64,000 nucleotides of DNA from the NCBI RefSeq assembly GCF_026410305.1, contig NZ_JAPMLQ010000004.1, positions 1 through 64,000 of the forward strand, in the 5' to 3' direction. This stretch comes from Sulfitobacter sp. F26204. Its GTDB lineage: Bacteria; Pseudomonadota; Alphaproteobacteria; Rhodobacterales; Rhodobacteraceae. The notes beneath the pieces were generated by a model. The model was not told the DNA's origin, ran no database searches, and saw nothing but the letters and a program-made list of their open reading frames with translations. Positions 1-8,585 of the stretch are shown piece after piece; positions within the stretch are counted from its first letter, which is position 1, and each line of letters opens with the position of its first letter. A program made the translations under genes and the position numbers.

Positions 1-30
1 GGCGTGGGAGAGTAGGTCATCGCCAAACCT
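1..30 (+). rRNA. rrf: 5S rRNA, 3' end (partial)
   Basis: The first 30 bases match the conserved 3' end of alphaproteobacterial 5S rRNA (the GTGGGAGAGTAGGTC block followed by the pairing 3' strand of helix I). The rest of the gene lies left of the window, so an rRNA operon ends here and is read left to right. Positions 31-320 hold no recognisable tRNA, although many rRNA operons of this group end in tRNA-fMet. They contain an A-rich leader and an imperfect stem near 115-145. No gene in that stretch can be supported. Confidence 0.85.
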
Positions 31-320
31 AACAAGAACTCAGAAACATAAATATCTCTCTAACGATAAAAATACAAAAAAATCAAACGGTGTGAGCGCG
101 GTGAACTGTTGTCGTCGCTCTTTTTCGCGTAAGCGTAAGAGGCGAAACAGAATTACCGGGATGATACCGTGGTCCGCAAGGGTTTCGCCGCAGTGCCAGT
201 ACGGTCAGCGTCAATTATGACAGGGCTGGTCAATGCGGAAACAACAGAACCGTCAAAGTTGGTCTTCGGACACAAGGATCTGGTTAGCGGTCTTACCCAA
301 AGGTGGGTCTGGTTGATGGC

Positions 321-1118
321 CTATTTCTGTGCATTGAAAATAAATAATGCTTCACCGTTGATCCTGTAGTCGTTGATCAGGCGTTCTGCAGTCGGCCCTG
401 TGAGCCAGTTCTCCAGACGTTGGCTCGCCTCGGCCTTAACATGCGGATGCCGTTGTGGGTCTATCGGGAGATAGGCATATTGATTGAACAGGACCGGGTC
501 GCCGGAAAACAACAGGGCAAGCGATCCCTTGTTACCAAACTTAAGCCAGCTGGCCCGGTCTGAGAGAATATAGGCATTCAGCCCGGTTGCCGTGTTCAGG
601 CTGGCACCCATACCTGATCCTACGGCTTTGTACCATGTACCGAAGTGATCAGGATCAAGCGAGGCGGCCAGCCAGAGGGCGCGTTCCTTTTTATGGGTGC
701 CACTGTCGTCACCACGGCTGACAAAATTTGGCTTATGCAAGGCGATGTGTTGCAGCGCATCGATTGCATCATCTGCCTGGCGGATCCCGGCGGGGTCGTT
801 CTGTGGACCAACAAAAACAAAGTCATTATACATGATTTCGCGACGATAGGGGGCAAATCCCCTGGCGATGAAGGCATCCTCTGCGCTGCGGGAATGCACG
901 AGGATCGCGTCAACATCCCCTGCTTCGCCCAGGCGCAGTGCCTGTCCGGTGCCAACCACCAGCAGTTGCACCTCTAGCCCGGTTTCCTGAAACAGGATCG
1001 GCAACAAAACATCAGATAAGCCGGAATTGTGGAAACTGGTTGTGACGGCAAGCTTCATGGTTTCGGCGTTTGCTGTGGCACCGAAGAGGCAAGCAACAAG
1101 AGCTAGAACACGGATCAT
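321..1118 (-). CDS. tupA: Tungstate-type ABC transporter, periplasmic binding protein
   Basis: 265 aa with a short Sec signal (cleavage probably after ANA, about residue 18). The mature protein begins with a TTS-x-x-NSGL stretch typical of TupA-type oxyanion binding proteins, and a DDSGTH motif lies near residue 140. Both are usual contacts for tungstate or molybdate in this PBP family. The start overlaps the end of the ATPase gene by 4 bp, so it is the last gene of a B-C-A operon with the permease and ATPase. The role is capture of tungstate, or less likely molybdate, in the periplasm. Substrate cannot be fixed from sequence alone. Confidence 0.8.
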   Translation of the reverse strand: MIRVLALVACLFGATANAETMKLAVTTSFHNSGLSDVLLPILFQETGLEVQLLVVGTGQALRLGEAGDVDAILVHSRSAEDAFIARGFAPYRREIMYNDFVFVGPQNDPAGIRQADDAIDALQHIALHKPNFVSRGDDSGTHKKERALWLAASLDPDHFGTWYKAVGSGMGASLNTATGLNAYILSDRASWLKFGNKGSLALLFSGDPVLFNQYAYLPIDPQRHPHVKAEASQRLENWLTGPTAERLINDYRINGEALFIFNAQK

Positions 1119-1831
1119 TCGACAATATCTCCCTGAAAAAATGCTTTGGCTTCGGCTGTGGCAGGAGCCGAAAGAAAATCGGGTGTTGGGCCATGATCGT
1201 GTATACGGCCATTCAACAAAAAAACCGCATCACTGGCAAGGCGACGGGCCTGCCCGAGATCATGAGTAGTCATTATGACGCGGGTGCCTGTCCGGTTGGC
1301 ATGCTGCAGGACGGTTTCAATCTCTCGAGTGGAGCGTCCGTCAAGATTGGCACAGGGTTCGTCGAGAAAGAGGACCTTGGGCTTGCGGATCAAGGCGCGG
1401 CCAAGGGCGAGTTTTTGTTTCTCGCCGCCTGATAAACGCGGGGCAGGGTGGTCCAGCATGGTTGCCAGACCAATCCGTTCGCTCCATTCGAGAACCTTGC
1501 TTGCGATCACCGGTTTGGGCAGCCCGAGTAGTTGGAGTGGATAGCCCAGATTTTGCCGGACCGACCGGCGCAACATCACCGGGCGCTGAAAAACATAGGC
1601 CTGCATTTGTTGCGCCTTGCCCTCTGATATGGACCACTTCACAGACCCGGTGCTGATACGTTCGATGCCGTGCAGCACCTTGAGAAGGGTGGTTTTGCCC
1701 GCACCGTTGGGGCCGAGTACGATGGTGAACCCGCTGCCCGACAATTCGAGATTGATCGGCCCCAGTATGGTTTTGCCGCGCCTTTTGACAGAGACCTCTT
1801 TCAGGCGCAGGGACAGATCCTGCTCTACCAT
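1115..1831 (-). CDS. tupC: Tungstate-type ABC transporter, ATP-binding protein
   Basis: 238 aa ABC ATPase. Walker A (GPNGAGKTT) is near residue 40, the signature LSGGEKQKL near 138 and Walker B (VLFLDEPCANLD) near 158, followed by a switch His in MTTHD. The length is that of a bare nucleotide-binding domain without a Mop-type regulatory extension. It overlaps the permease gene upstream and the binding-protein gene downstream by a few bases each, which implies translational coupling. It powers import of the oxyanion captured by the neighbouring binding protein. Confidence 0.85.
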   Translation of the reverse strand: MVEQDLSLRLKEVSVKRRGKTILGPINLELSGSGFTIVLGPNGAGKTTLLKVLHGIERISTGSVKWSISEGKAQQMQAYVFQRPVMLRRSVRQNLGYPLQLLGLPKPVIASKVLEWSERIGLATMLDHPAPRLSGGEKQKLALGRALIRKPKVLFLDEPCANLDGRSTREIETVLQHANRTGTRVIMTTHDLGQARRLASDAVFLLNGRIHDHGPTPDFLSAPATAEAKAFFQGDIVE

Positions 1832-2529
1832 ATGCGATCTCTTTCGGTTCTGGACAGGGAATGGATTGTAAAGTTCACCAGCAAGGCGAGGGCGATCAAG
1901 ACAAAGCCCAAACCCAGCGCGAGGGCGAAATCGCCCTTGCCGGTTTCCAGAGCAATCGCAGTAGTTAGGACCCTTGTGGCATGGTCGATGTTGCCGCCAA
2001 CAATCATGATCGCGCCGACTTCGCCTATGGCGCGTCCGAAGCCGGCCAGCGCGCCTGTGAGCAACGCCCTGCGCCCGTCCCAGATCAGCGTGGCTATGCG
2101 TTGACGGTTACTGGTGTTCAGCGAGATCAGCAGGTCGTGATATTCCGACCAGAGTTCACGCATTGCCTGATGGGTAATTGACGCGATCAGCGGCGTTATG
2201 ATGATGACCTGCGCGATGATCATTGCCGCAGGTGTAAAGAGCAACCCAAGCACGCCAAAGGGGCCGGAACGGGACAGCAACAAATAGACGATCAGCCCGA
2301 CAACGACAGGTGGCAGCCCCATCAGGGCATTTAATGTTGCAATCGTGGCGCGACGAAACCGGAAGCGGCGGATGGCAAGCCATGTCCCGAAGGGCAAGGC
2401 AAGGCACGAAGCGATCACCAGTGCGGACAGGCTGACCTGAAGCGAGCGCAAGGTGATCTCGACCAGATCGGGATCAAGCGTAACAATTAGCCGAAAAGCT
2501 GCCAGAAGTCCGGCCCAGATGTCGTTCAT
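1825..2529 (-). CDS. tupB: Tungstate-type ABC transporter, permease
   Basis: 234 aa integral membrane protein with about five or six hydrophobic segments. The ABC-permease coupling loop (EAA-like, around AGFGRAIGEVGAIMIVGGN) lies near residues 160-180. That GRAIGEVGA form is typical of tungstate, molybdate and sulfate permeases. It is the first gene of the operon, followed directly by the ATPase and then the binding protein. Any promoter would lie in the 2530-3094 spacer. Confidence 0.82.
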   Translation of the reverse strand: MNDIWAGLLAAFRLIVTLDPDLVEITLRSLQVSLSALVIASCLALPFGTWLAIRRFRFRRATIATLNALMGLPPVVVGLIVYLLLSRSGPFGVLGLLFTPAAMIIAQVIIITPLIASITHQAMRELWSEYHDLLISLNTSNRQRIATLIWDGRRALLTGALAGFGRAIGEVGAIMIVGGNIDHATRVLTTAIALETGKGDFALALGLGFVLIALALLVNFTIHSLSRTERDRIW

Positions 2530-3094
2530 ATGTGAACCTGTCCTACCAGCCGGGCCGCGTCACCGAACGGGGAAATGCGCCGTGCCCGCGGTGCGATCCT
2601 GACTGAAAATTCCGAGAACCCGGAGGATCATGTTCATGCCGACCGCGTTCAAGTCAATTGTTAGAAATGCAATCAACATGGTTTTCATGGCAATCCTTTC
2701 TGTAGGCTGCAGGGGTCGAGGGTGGCGCGTCGCCGTGACCCGCTGACTTGCATTTCATGGCTCCTGCGACGCGGGCACAACATGAATCGGCAGGCGTGGA
2801 TGTTTTTGTTTCAGCATGGTGTGGGGTATTTGTCGCCTCGTCCCGGATCGCATGATGTTTGCGTGCTTCTTGTTCGCTGGCCGAAGTCATGGCGTCAGCA
2901 GCGTCTTCCATGCTTACCGTACTGATGTCGTGACGGGCAAGGATAACAGTTGGCAGAAAGAAACGGACACAGGCAATTCATGACTGTTTGTCGGGAGGGG
3001 GATGCCGGTTTGATCGCGGCCAGGGTTAGGGGCATCGGCGCTGGACGCGAAATCTGTTGGAAACGTCAGAATACTTTTCGAAGAACAAGGGACA
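2530..3094. other. Spacer between nirV and the tup operon
   Basis: A 565-bp stretch without a gene I can support. On the minus strand a 42-codon frame starting near 2700 with a GGA-type ribosome binding site begins with a signal-like hydrophobic stretch. Overlapping it in another frame is an 85-codon Cys/His-containing frame (2654-2911). Neither has a recognisable family. They could be a decayed small exported protein, but chance is as likely. The tup promoter should lie here. Confidence 0.4.
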
Positions 3095-3856
3095 CTAAAC
3101 CCCTTTGGGTGCCACATCCGATACCAGCCGCATGCCCAGATGTGCGGGTGGCGCGCCAACGGCACAGCCGCCACGGGCAGGATCGCGCTCCAGAAAGGAA
3201 ATGGCGGCGATATGTTCCCCGCCGACAAAGAAGGCGGGGCAGCGATCGCGCGACGGGATACCGTCAGACACCCCGGCGTAACAATCCGATGTCCATTCCC
3301 AGACGCTCCCGTTCAGATCGACGATTCCGGTTGAGGTGGTCGCAAAGGCACCTTGTTCGCGCAGGGTCCGTTTGGTCCTCGGGGTGGTGAGATAGGCAGA
3401 AGCCCAGGTCAGTTCCGGCGCGGTAAAGATCGGGTCCGGCTCCTGGGGGAGGACCTCTGCGGCCATATGTTCCCATTCCGCTAATGTCGGCAGGCGAAAA
3501 TCATGGCCGGTCACGCGATTGATCCAGGCAAGATACTGGCCAGCATCCGCATGGGACAACCCAGTGGCCGGTGTTGACTGCCCATCCTTGCCGGCAGGGG
3601 CACGCAACACAAGACTGCAGGCACCGGCATCGTGACAGAGATTCCATTCGGCGATGGTCACTTCGTATTTCTGGACAAAGACCCTCCTGTTGTCAGGCAT
3701 CGTGACCGGGCGTGGTGCCAGTGTTGGCAATAGCGACAAATCGATGTCGCGCTGGTCAAGCTGCTGGACACCTACAAGACCCAGCCCAATAATGGCCGCC
3801 AGCCCCGCAAACATCGCGGCAAGGCGTCGTTTGGTTGTCGGGGAGGCGGTCTTCAT
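3095..3856 (-). CDS. nirV: NirV-like formylglycine-generating-enzyme family protein
   Basis: 253 aa with one N-terminal membrane anchor (about residues 13-30). It is followed by an FGE-sulfatase/SUMF1-type fold: the RLPTLAEWE motif near residue 125, the NGSVWEWTSD motif near 185 and a terminal GMRLVSD block. This is the family called NirV when it sits next to nirK. Its role is unproven, and maturation or an accessory function for nitrite reductase has been proposed. It starts 21 bp after nirK and is almost certainly cotranscribed. The protein is shorter than catalytic FGEs, and I do not see the usual catalytic Cys pair clearly, so enzyme activity is doubtful. Confidence 0.8.
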   Translation of the reverse strand: MKTASPTTKRRLAAMFAGLAAIIGLGLVGVQQLDQRDIDLSLLPTLAPRPVTMPDNRRVFVQKYEVTIAEWNLCHDAGACSLVLRAPAGKDGQSTPATGLSHADAGQYLAWINRVTGHDFRLPTLAEWEHMAAEVLPQEPDPIFTAPELTWASAYLTTPRTKRTLREQGAFATTSTGIVDLNGSVWEWTSDCYAGVSDGIPSRDRCPAFFVGGEHIAAISFLERDPARGGCAVGAPPAHLGMRLVSDVAPKGV

Positions 3857-3877
3857 TGTCGTGCTCCTTTACCGTGT

Positions 3878-5095
3878 TCAGGTTGCAAATTCCCGAGGCG
3901 CGACGACCTGTTCCATCAAGGTATTGTCCCATTCACCTTCGACCACGAAATGTGCAGTGGCACCCAGCAGCGCGGCCTCGATCAGGTTGTGGTTCACATA
4001 GGCGTAGACCCCTGGTTGCTCGAAGGTATAGAGCGCTGCTGCAGCGCTGCCGCCGCGCACGAACCATGTCTCCATGTCGGTATGGGGCGCGTCACTGAAC
4101 GAAGTTTCCCAGACATAGCTGCCGTGCCCGCCGATCAGGTGTGGACGGCTGTCGCGGTTGGCCTGGTTGTGGATCATCAGGACGGTTTCACCAACCTTGC
4201 TTTTCAAGGCGTTTTCGCCAGTCAGGGCACCGACGGCTCCGTTGAACACCGAATGGGTCGGGGTCAATGTGCGCATGGCTTCGATGCTGTCTGAATAGTC
4301 ATCGCCCGCGGATTCGTAAGTGCGGTAATCGCCGTTTTCGTCCATCGGCAGGTAGTAGTCCTGTTCGCCGATATAGGCGATGGAATCATAGATAAGCCGG
4401 TTCCCGTCCTTGTCCTTGAGGCCGTCGCGCGGCAAGACCATGACGGCACCGTTCATCCCGTGGCAGACGTGATAGGGGATCATCGCGCCGCCTGGGGCGC
4501 AGTGATAGGTAAAGCAGCCAGGTTTGGTCGCCTTCCAGCGCAGCACGGTTTCCTCGCCGGGATAAACGTGGGTCAAGCCGCCGCCGCCCAGGGCACCGGT
4601 TGACGCGTGAAAGTCGATATTATGCTCCATCTGGCTGTCTATGGGATTGCGCAGGGTCAGTTCGACCATGTCGCCCTCGTGGCAGATGATCAACGGACCG
4701 GGAACCGAGCCGTTGTAGGTCAGCGCCCAGATACTGGCACCTGTGTCTTCGTCCACCACCATCAAGCGCTCAGTGGTGTCCATGGTGATCTCGATGATTT
4801 TGGGGCCACCGGTTGCAACCTGTTCATGCACCGGCGCGAAGGGCGGCGGAACCAAATCCATCTTGACGCGGGTATAGCCGGACAGATCGGCAGGCTTTGC
4901 TGTGCTGTCCTTGGTTACCTTGTCCGCAGTCCTGTACAAGTTGGCGGAAGCTGCATTTGCAATTTGCATCCTGGGGGCACGTGTAGAGGCCAGGGTGCTG
5001 GCACCGGTCATGGCTGCCGCACCGGCAAGGACAGATCCACGCAAGACATTGCGGCGGCTGGTTTTCATAAGGCCAGGATTGATAAATTTGGTCAT
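3878..5095 (-). CDS. nirK: Copper-containing nitrite reductase (NO-forming)
   Basis: 405 aa. It reduces nitrite to nitric oxide in the periplasm with electrons from pseudoazurin. A Tat-type leader with SRRNVLRGS is at residues 14-22. Two cupredoxin domains carry the family ligands: HNIDFHA (type 2 His and catalytic Asp), YHCAPGG (type 1 Cys with the bridging type 2 His), YHVCHGM (type 1 His and Met) and RPHLIGGHG in the second domain. The start is taken at the ATG preceded by GGAGGAAAAA. An ATG 12 bp upstream overlaps that Shine-Dalgarno sequence and is unlikely. It lies 60 bp after pseudoazurin with no NNR box between, so both probably share one promoter. Confidence 0.95.
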   Translation of the reverse strand: MTKFINPGLMKTSRRNVLRGSVLAGAAAMTGASTLASTRAPRMQIANAASANLYRTADKVTKDSTAKPADLSGYTRVKMDLVPPPFAPVHEQVATGGPKIIEITMDTTERLMVVDEDTGASIWALTYNGSVPGPLIICHEGDMVELTLRNPIDSQMEHNIDFHASTGALGGGGLTHVYPGEETVLRWKATKPGCFTYHCAPGGAMIPYHVCHGMNGAVMVLPRDGLKDKDGNRLIYDSIAYIGEQDYYLPMDENGDYRTYESAGDDYSDSIEAMRTLTPTHSVFNGAVGALTGENALKSKVGETVLMIHNQANRDSRPHLIGGHGSYVWETSFSDAPHTDMETWFVRGGSAAAALYTFEQPGVYAYVNHNLIEAALLGATAHFVVEGEWDNTLMEQVVAPREFAT

Positions 5096-5155
5096 TTTTT
5101 CCTCCATCGGAAAAGTGGTGCGGCGCCGAAAACGGATGGCACCGCGAAATTCGCG

Positions 5156-5587
5156 CTACAGCTTGCCAAGCTGTTCTTCGAAACGCTCTTTGGCTTTTTT
5201 CGGAACGCGGCCTTCAAAGAAATCATCGGGTGTCGCATCGGCGTCACCGACTTCGATGGTCATCACCATGCCCATGGCATAATGGGGTTTGCACATGATG
5301 CCGTAGACGCCTTCGACATCGAATGTGGCCTCGACTTCCTTGTTCATCTTGCCTTTGAAGCTTTCGGCACCTTCAGGCATCATGCCTTCAATGCTTTCTG
5401 CGTTGTGCCCCTTGTCTGTGGGCAGGAACAGGACGGAATCACCTACGGCAATTTGCAGGAAAGAAGGTTCGAAAATCATTTTCCCTTCTGCCCCTTTATT
5501 GAGCATTTTTACCTCATGGGTTTCCGCCAGGGCGGTTGTGGAAAGGGCAAGTCCCAAGGCGAGAGTAGTTAATGTTGTGCGAAGCAT
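5156..5587 (-). CDS. paz: Pseudoazurin, electron donor to nitrite reductase
   Basis: 143 aa type 1 blue copper protein with a Sec signal ending after ALA (about residue 21). The copper ligands are visible: His in GHNAES, then Cys, His and Met in MCKPHYAMGM. It shuttles electrons from the bc1 complex or cytochromes to NirK in the periplasm. It is the first gene of a paz-nirK-nirV operon. An NNR-type box sits 58 bp upstream of its ATG. Length and motif spacing fit the family. Amicyanin is a less likely alternative because of the C-terminal helical extension typical of pseudoazurin. Confidence 0.93.
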   Translation of the reverse strand: MLRTTLTTLALGLALSTTALAETHEVKMLNKGAEGKMIFEPSFLQIAVGDSVLFLPTDKGHNAESIEGMMPEGAESFKGKMNKEVEATFDVEGVYGIMCKPHYAMGMVMTIEVGDADATPDDFFEGRVPKKAKERFEEQLGKL

Positions 5588-5644
5588 TGTTTTATCCTTT
5601 CAAGTGCTGTTGGGCAGTGATTAACACTCCGCTTGCGACACTCT

Positions 5645-5658
5645 TTGCGCTGGGACAA
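5645..5658. promoter_or_regulatory. NNR/Dnr-type operator between paz and nnrR
   Basis: The sequence TTGCG-CTGG-GACAA is a near-palindromic 14-bp FNR/NNR box. It lies 58 bp from the pseudoazurin start and 57 bp from the nnrR start. It could therefore serve both divergent genes and allow autoregulation. One half-site is imperfect (GACAA instead of CGCAA). Confidence 0.55.
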
Positions 5659-5714
5659 ACAAATGGCAGTGTGTTGTCGAATGTGATCAATTCAATGGCC
5701 AGCGAAGGTAGCCT

Positions 5715-6443
5715 GTGCAAAGAACCGATATGAGAAACGCTAGACCCCAATCGCGGCTCGACGAGAGCCTGCTGACCAACGTACCGCCGTTTTCAAAACT
5801 GGAAACGCGCCAGATCCGCGAGATCCTGGATCTCGCCAGTTCGCGTCGTTACAGCGAAGGTACGACCGTGTTCCAGGAAGGCGAGGATGCCGACCGCTTT
5901 TTTATGTTGTTGGACGGATATATCCGCGTGGTGCGCATCACGCCGGGAGGGGAGCAGGTGATCGCGTTGCACATTCCGAGCGGACAGCTTTTTGGCATTG
6001 CCAAGGCGCTGGGTCACACAACCTATCCCGCCACGGCTGTTACGGCGGCCGAATCCATTGCCTTGTCGTGGCCGACGCGGTTGTGGGAACAATTTGTGAC
6101 GGAATATGACGGATTTGCCAGTGAGACTTACAAGACGGTAGGCATCCGGGTGGCCGAAATGAATAACCGCATTATGGAAATGGCGACGCAGCAAGTTGAA
6201 CAGCGCATTGCCAAATCACTGCTCAGGCTTATCAACCAGACCGGGCGCAAGGTTGCGACCGGGATCGAGATCGATTTCCCGATCACCCGTCAGGATCTGT
6301 CAGAAATGACGGGGAGCACATTGCATACGGTCAGCCGTACCTTGAGTGCCTGGGAAAAGCAGGGGATGGTGTCGAGTGGCCGCAAACGGATCACCGTTTG
6401 TGAACCTCACGAGCTGGTCTTGCTGGCAGAGGCAACGGGTTAA
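5715..6443 (+). CDS. nnrR: Crp/Fnr-family regulator of denitrification (NnrR/Dnr type)
   Basis: 242 aa. An N-terminal cyclic-nucleotide-type beta barrel (about residues 25-130) and a long dimer helix are followed by a winged HTH (about 180-225) with the motif TGSTLHTVSRTLSAW. The E..SR recognition residues of FNR are only partly kept. There are no N-terminal cysteines, so it is not an O2-sensing Fe-S FNR. This fits the NnrR/Dnr group, which responds to NO, probably through haem. It lies between nirK/paz and nor, its usual place. A GTG start with GAAGG upstream is preferred, and ATG at 5730 is possible. Confidence 0.82.
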   Translation: MQRTDMRNARPQSRLDESLLTNVPPFSKLETRQIREILDLASSRRYSEGTTVFQEGEDADRFFMLLDGYIRVVRITPGGEQVIALHIPSGQLFGIAKALGHTTYPATAVTAAESIALSWPTRLWEQFVTEYDGFASETYKTVGIRVAEMNNRIMEMATQQVEQRIAKSLLRLINQTGRKVATGIEIDFPITRQDLSEMTGSTLHTVSRTLSAWEKQGMVSSGRKRITVCEPHELVLLAEATG

Positions 6444-6642
6444 CGGCCTGGTGCAGCTCTAAATAAAATTCATCTATATCCAATCCGTATTCGGCGCAGG
6501 CATCCATGACCGTGTGGAATGGGTTTACCATACATCCCACGCAGAGCATCCTGTGACGGATGAAGACTGCCACGGTTTCCGGCCAGTTTGACATCAGCAT
6601 ATTCAGCGATAAGTCGGGATCATCCAGACGTTTTGCGTGCAT
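6391..6642 (-). CDS. DUF1858-type small protein of the denitrification cluster
   Basis: 83 aa. The core resembles the DUF1858 domain (also seen at the N terminus of ScdA/RIC-type proteins), with a CVGC pair near residue 35 followed by a conserved helical tail. Such proteins often accompany nir and nor genes and may bind a metal or take part in Fe-S repair after NO stress, which is inference. The start is chosen at the ATG preceded by AGAGAGG. A longer frame to 6693 would run into the NNR box. Its 3' end overlaps the end of nnrR by 53 bp in convergent orientation. Confidence 0.75.
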   Translation of the reverse strand: MHAKRLDDPDLSLNMLMSNWPETVAVFIRHRMLCVGCMVNPFHTVMDACAEYGLDIDEFYLELHQAVNPLPLPARPAREVHKR

Positions 6643-6692
6643 GACGGCCTCTCTTTCAGCCCCGCAGCCTACCATCGCAAAGTTGAGAAACA

Positions 6693-6706
6693 TTGCGCTG
6701 GCGCAA
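6693..6706. promoter_or_regulatory. NNR/FNR-type operator upstream of norC
   Basis: TTGCG-CTGG-CGCAA is a perfect 5+5 palindrome matching the NNR box. It lies 63 bp upstream of norC and 51 bp upstream of the divergent DUF1858 gene. The distance to norC suits activation from about -41.5. It is the best-formed operator in the cluster. Confidence 0.75.
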
Positions 6707-6768
6707 ACTTCATCCCGACGTCCCGCGGTATCTGAGGGAAATCCAATAATGATCGGGGGCCGCGCAAG

Positions 6769-7221
6769 ATGGCTGAGTTTCTAACTAAAACGAGGGCACG
6801 CAATGTGTTCTACGGCGGGTCGATTTTTTTCGTCGTCGTCTTTATCGCGCTCAGCGCGCAGAGCCACAAATATGTGGTGGATGTATCTACGGCTGGCATG
6901 CCGCTGACTGACGAGGTGATCCTGGGCAAACACGTCTGGGAACGGCATTCCTGCATCAACTGTCATACGCTGCATGGCGAGGGGGCCTATTTCGCGCCCG
7001 AGGTCGGCAATGTGATGACACGTTGGGGTGTTCAGGATGAACCGGAAGAAGCATTCGAAGTGCTGAAAGGCTGGATGGAAGCCCAGCCCAGCGGCATCGA
7101 AGGGCGGCGCCAGATGCCTCAATTCAACCTCACCGATGAAGAGCTTCGTGCATTGGCCGAATTTTTGCGCTGGGCTGATCAGACAGACACACAAGGCTGG
7201 CCGCCAAATGATGCGGGCTAA
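6769..7221 (+). CDS. norC: Nitric oxide reductase cytochrome c subunit
   Basis: 150 aa with one N-terminal membrane anchor (about residues 12-30) and a periplasmic cytochrome c domain with the haem motif CINCH near residue 62. It accepts electrons and passes them to NorB, which reduces 2 NO to N2O. It has the standard NorC length. It is the first gene of a long, tightly packed nor operon, with norB starting 12 bp after its stop and the NNR box 63 bp upstream. Confidence 0.95.
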   Translation: MAEFLTKTRARNVFYGGSIFFVVVFIALSAQSHKYVVDVSTAGMPLTDEVILGKHVWERHSCINCHTLHGEGAYFAPEVGNVMTRWGVQDEPEEAFEVLKGWMEAQPSGIEGRRQMPQFNLTDEELRALAEFLRWADQTDTQGWPPNDAG

Positions 7222-7233
7222 GGGGAAAGTTTC

Positions 7234-8583
7234 ATGAAATATCAATCACAAAGAGTGGCTTATGCCTATTTTGTCTGCGCGATGGCCCTGTTCGGGATTC
7301 AGGTGTTGGGCGGGCTTCTGGTCGGCTGGATATATGTGTCTCCCAACTTCCTGTCGGAGCTTTTGCCGTTCAACATCGTCCGAATGATTCATACCAATGC
7401 ACTTATCGTCTGGCTGTTGCTGGGCTTTTTCGGTGCGGCATATTTTCTGGTACCCGAAGAATCCGAGCGCGAACTCTATTCGGTCAAACTGGCCTATCTG
7501 CAACTGGCTCTCCTGATGGTGGGAACCCTGGGTGCCGTCGGGTCCTACCTTGTTGGAATTCACGGCGGACGCGAGTTTCTTGAGCAACCGCTTTGGGTCA
7601 AATTCGGTATTCTGGTTGCTGCATTGATCTTCTTGTTCAACATTTCGATGACGGTTCTGGCAGGCAAGAAGACTGCGATTACCAACGTCCTGTTGATGGG
7701 GCTTTGGCTGCTGTCGCTGTTGTGGATTTTTGCCTTTATCAACCCCAATAACTTGTCACTGGACAAGATGTATTGGTGGTTTGTTGTGCATCTCTGGGTC
7801 GAAGCGACCTGGGAACTTGTCATGGCGGCGATCCTTGCCTTCCTGTTGCTCAAGCTGACCGGTGTTGACCGCGAGGTGGTGGAAAAATGGCTGTACGTCA
7901 TTGTGGCCACCGCGCTCTTCTCGGGCATTCTTGGCACGGGGCACCATTTCTACTGGATCGGTCTGCCGGGATACTGGCAGTGGATTGGCTCCATCTTCTC
8001 GACCTTCGAAGTTGTGCCCTTTTTCCTGATGATGTCCTTTGCCTTTGTCATGGTCTGGAAGGGCAAGCGGAACCACCCCAACAAGGCAGCGCTGCTGTGG
8101 TCGCTGGGGTCCAGTACGGTTGCATTCTTTGGCGCAGGCGTCTGGGGTTTTCTGCATACGCTGCACGGCGTCAACTTTTACAGCCACGGCACACAGATCA
8201 CCGCGGCGCATGGCCACCTGTCGTTTTATGGTGCCTATGTGGCATTGAACCTCGCGATCTTTAGCTATGCGATGCCGTTGTTGCGTCAACGCCAGCCGTA
8301 TAATCAGGTTCTGAATATGGCCAGTTTCTGGCTGATGACAGGCGGTATGGCCTTTATGACTTTTGTGCTGACCTTTGCCGGGACCATCCAGACCCATATG
8401 CAACGCGTTGTGGGTGACTACTATATGGAGGTACAGGATAGCCTGTCGATATTCTATCTGATGCGTTTTGGTGCCGGTCTGGCCGTTGTGATCGGTGCAC
8501 TGCTGTTCATCTATTCGCAACTGGTAATCCGTAACCGCGAAATTATCGAACCCGGTCCGAATGTGACCGTTCCGGGAGAGTGA
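7234..8583 (+). CDS. norB: Nitric oxide reductase cytochrome b subunit
   Basis: 449 aa, about twelve transmembrane helices, a haem-copper-oxidase superfamily member. Conserved His residues are seen in MIHTNALIVW, in HLWVEATWE, in GTGHHFYW (non-haem iron site) and in the LHGVNFYSHGTQ and AAHGHLSFYGAY segments (haem ligands). It carries the Glu residues near the binuclear centre typical of cNOR. It catalyses 2 NO to N2O in the inner membrane together with NorC. The start has GGGGAAAG upstream. Confidence 0.96.
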   Translation: MKYQSQRVAYAYFVCAMALFGIQVLGGLLVGWIYVSPNFLSELLPFNIVRMIHTNALIVWLLLGFFGAAYFLVPEESERELYSVKLAYLQLALLMVGTLGAVGSYLVGIHGGREFLEQPLWVKFGILVAALIFLFNISMTVLAGKKTAITNVLLMGLWLLSLLWIFAFINPNNLSLDKMYWWFVVHLWVEATWELVMAAILAFLLLKLTGVDREVVEKWLYVIVATALFSGILGTGHHFYWIGLPGYWQWIGSIFSTFEVVPFFLMMSFAFVMVWKGKRNHPNKAALLWSLGSSTVAFFGAGVWGFLHTLHGVNFYSHGTQITAAHGHLSFYGAYVALNLAIFSYAMPLLRQRQPYNQVLNMASFWLMTGGMAFMTFVLTFAGTIQTHMQRVVGDYYMEVQDSLSIFYLMRFGAGLAVVIGALLFIYSQLVIRNREIIEPGPNVTVPGE

Positions 8584-8585
8584 TC

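Noticed and set aside
169..369. A 66-codon plus-strand frame after the 5S rRNA
   Set aside because: It overlaps the tupA 3' end and has no ribosome binding site or family resemblance.
2654..2911. An 85-codon Cys/His-containing minus-strand frame upstream of tup
   Set aside because: No family resemblance, a weak ribosome binding site and overlap with another short frame. It is described only as part of the spacer.
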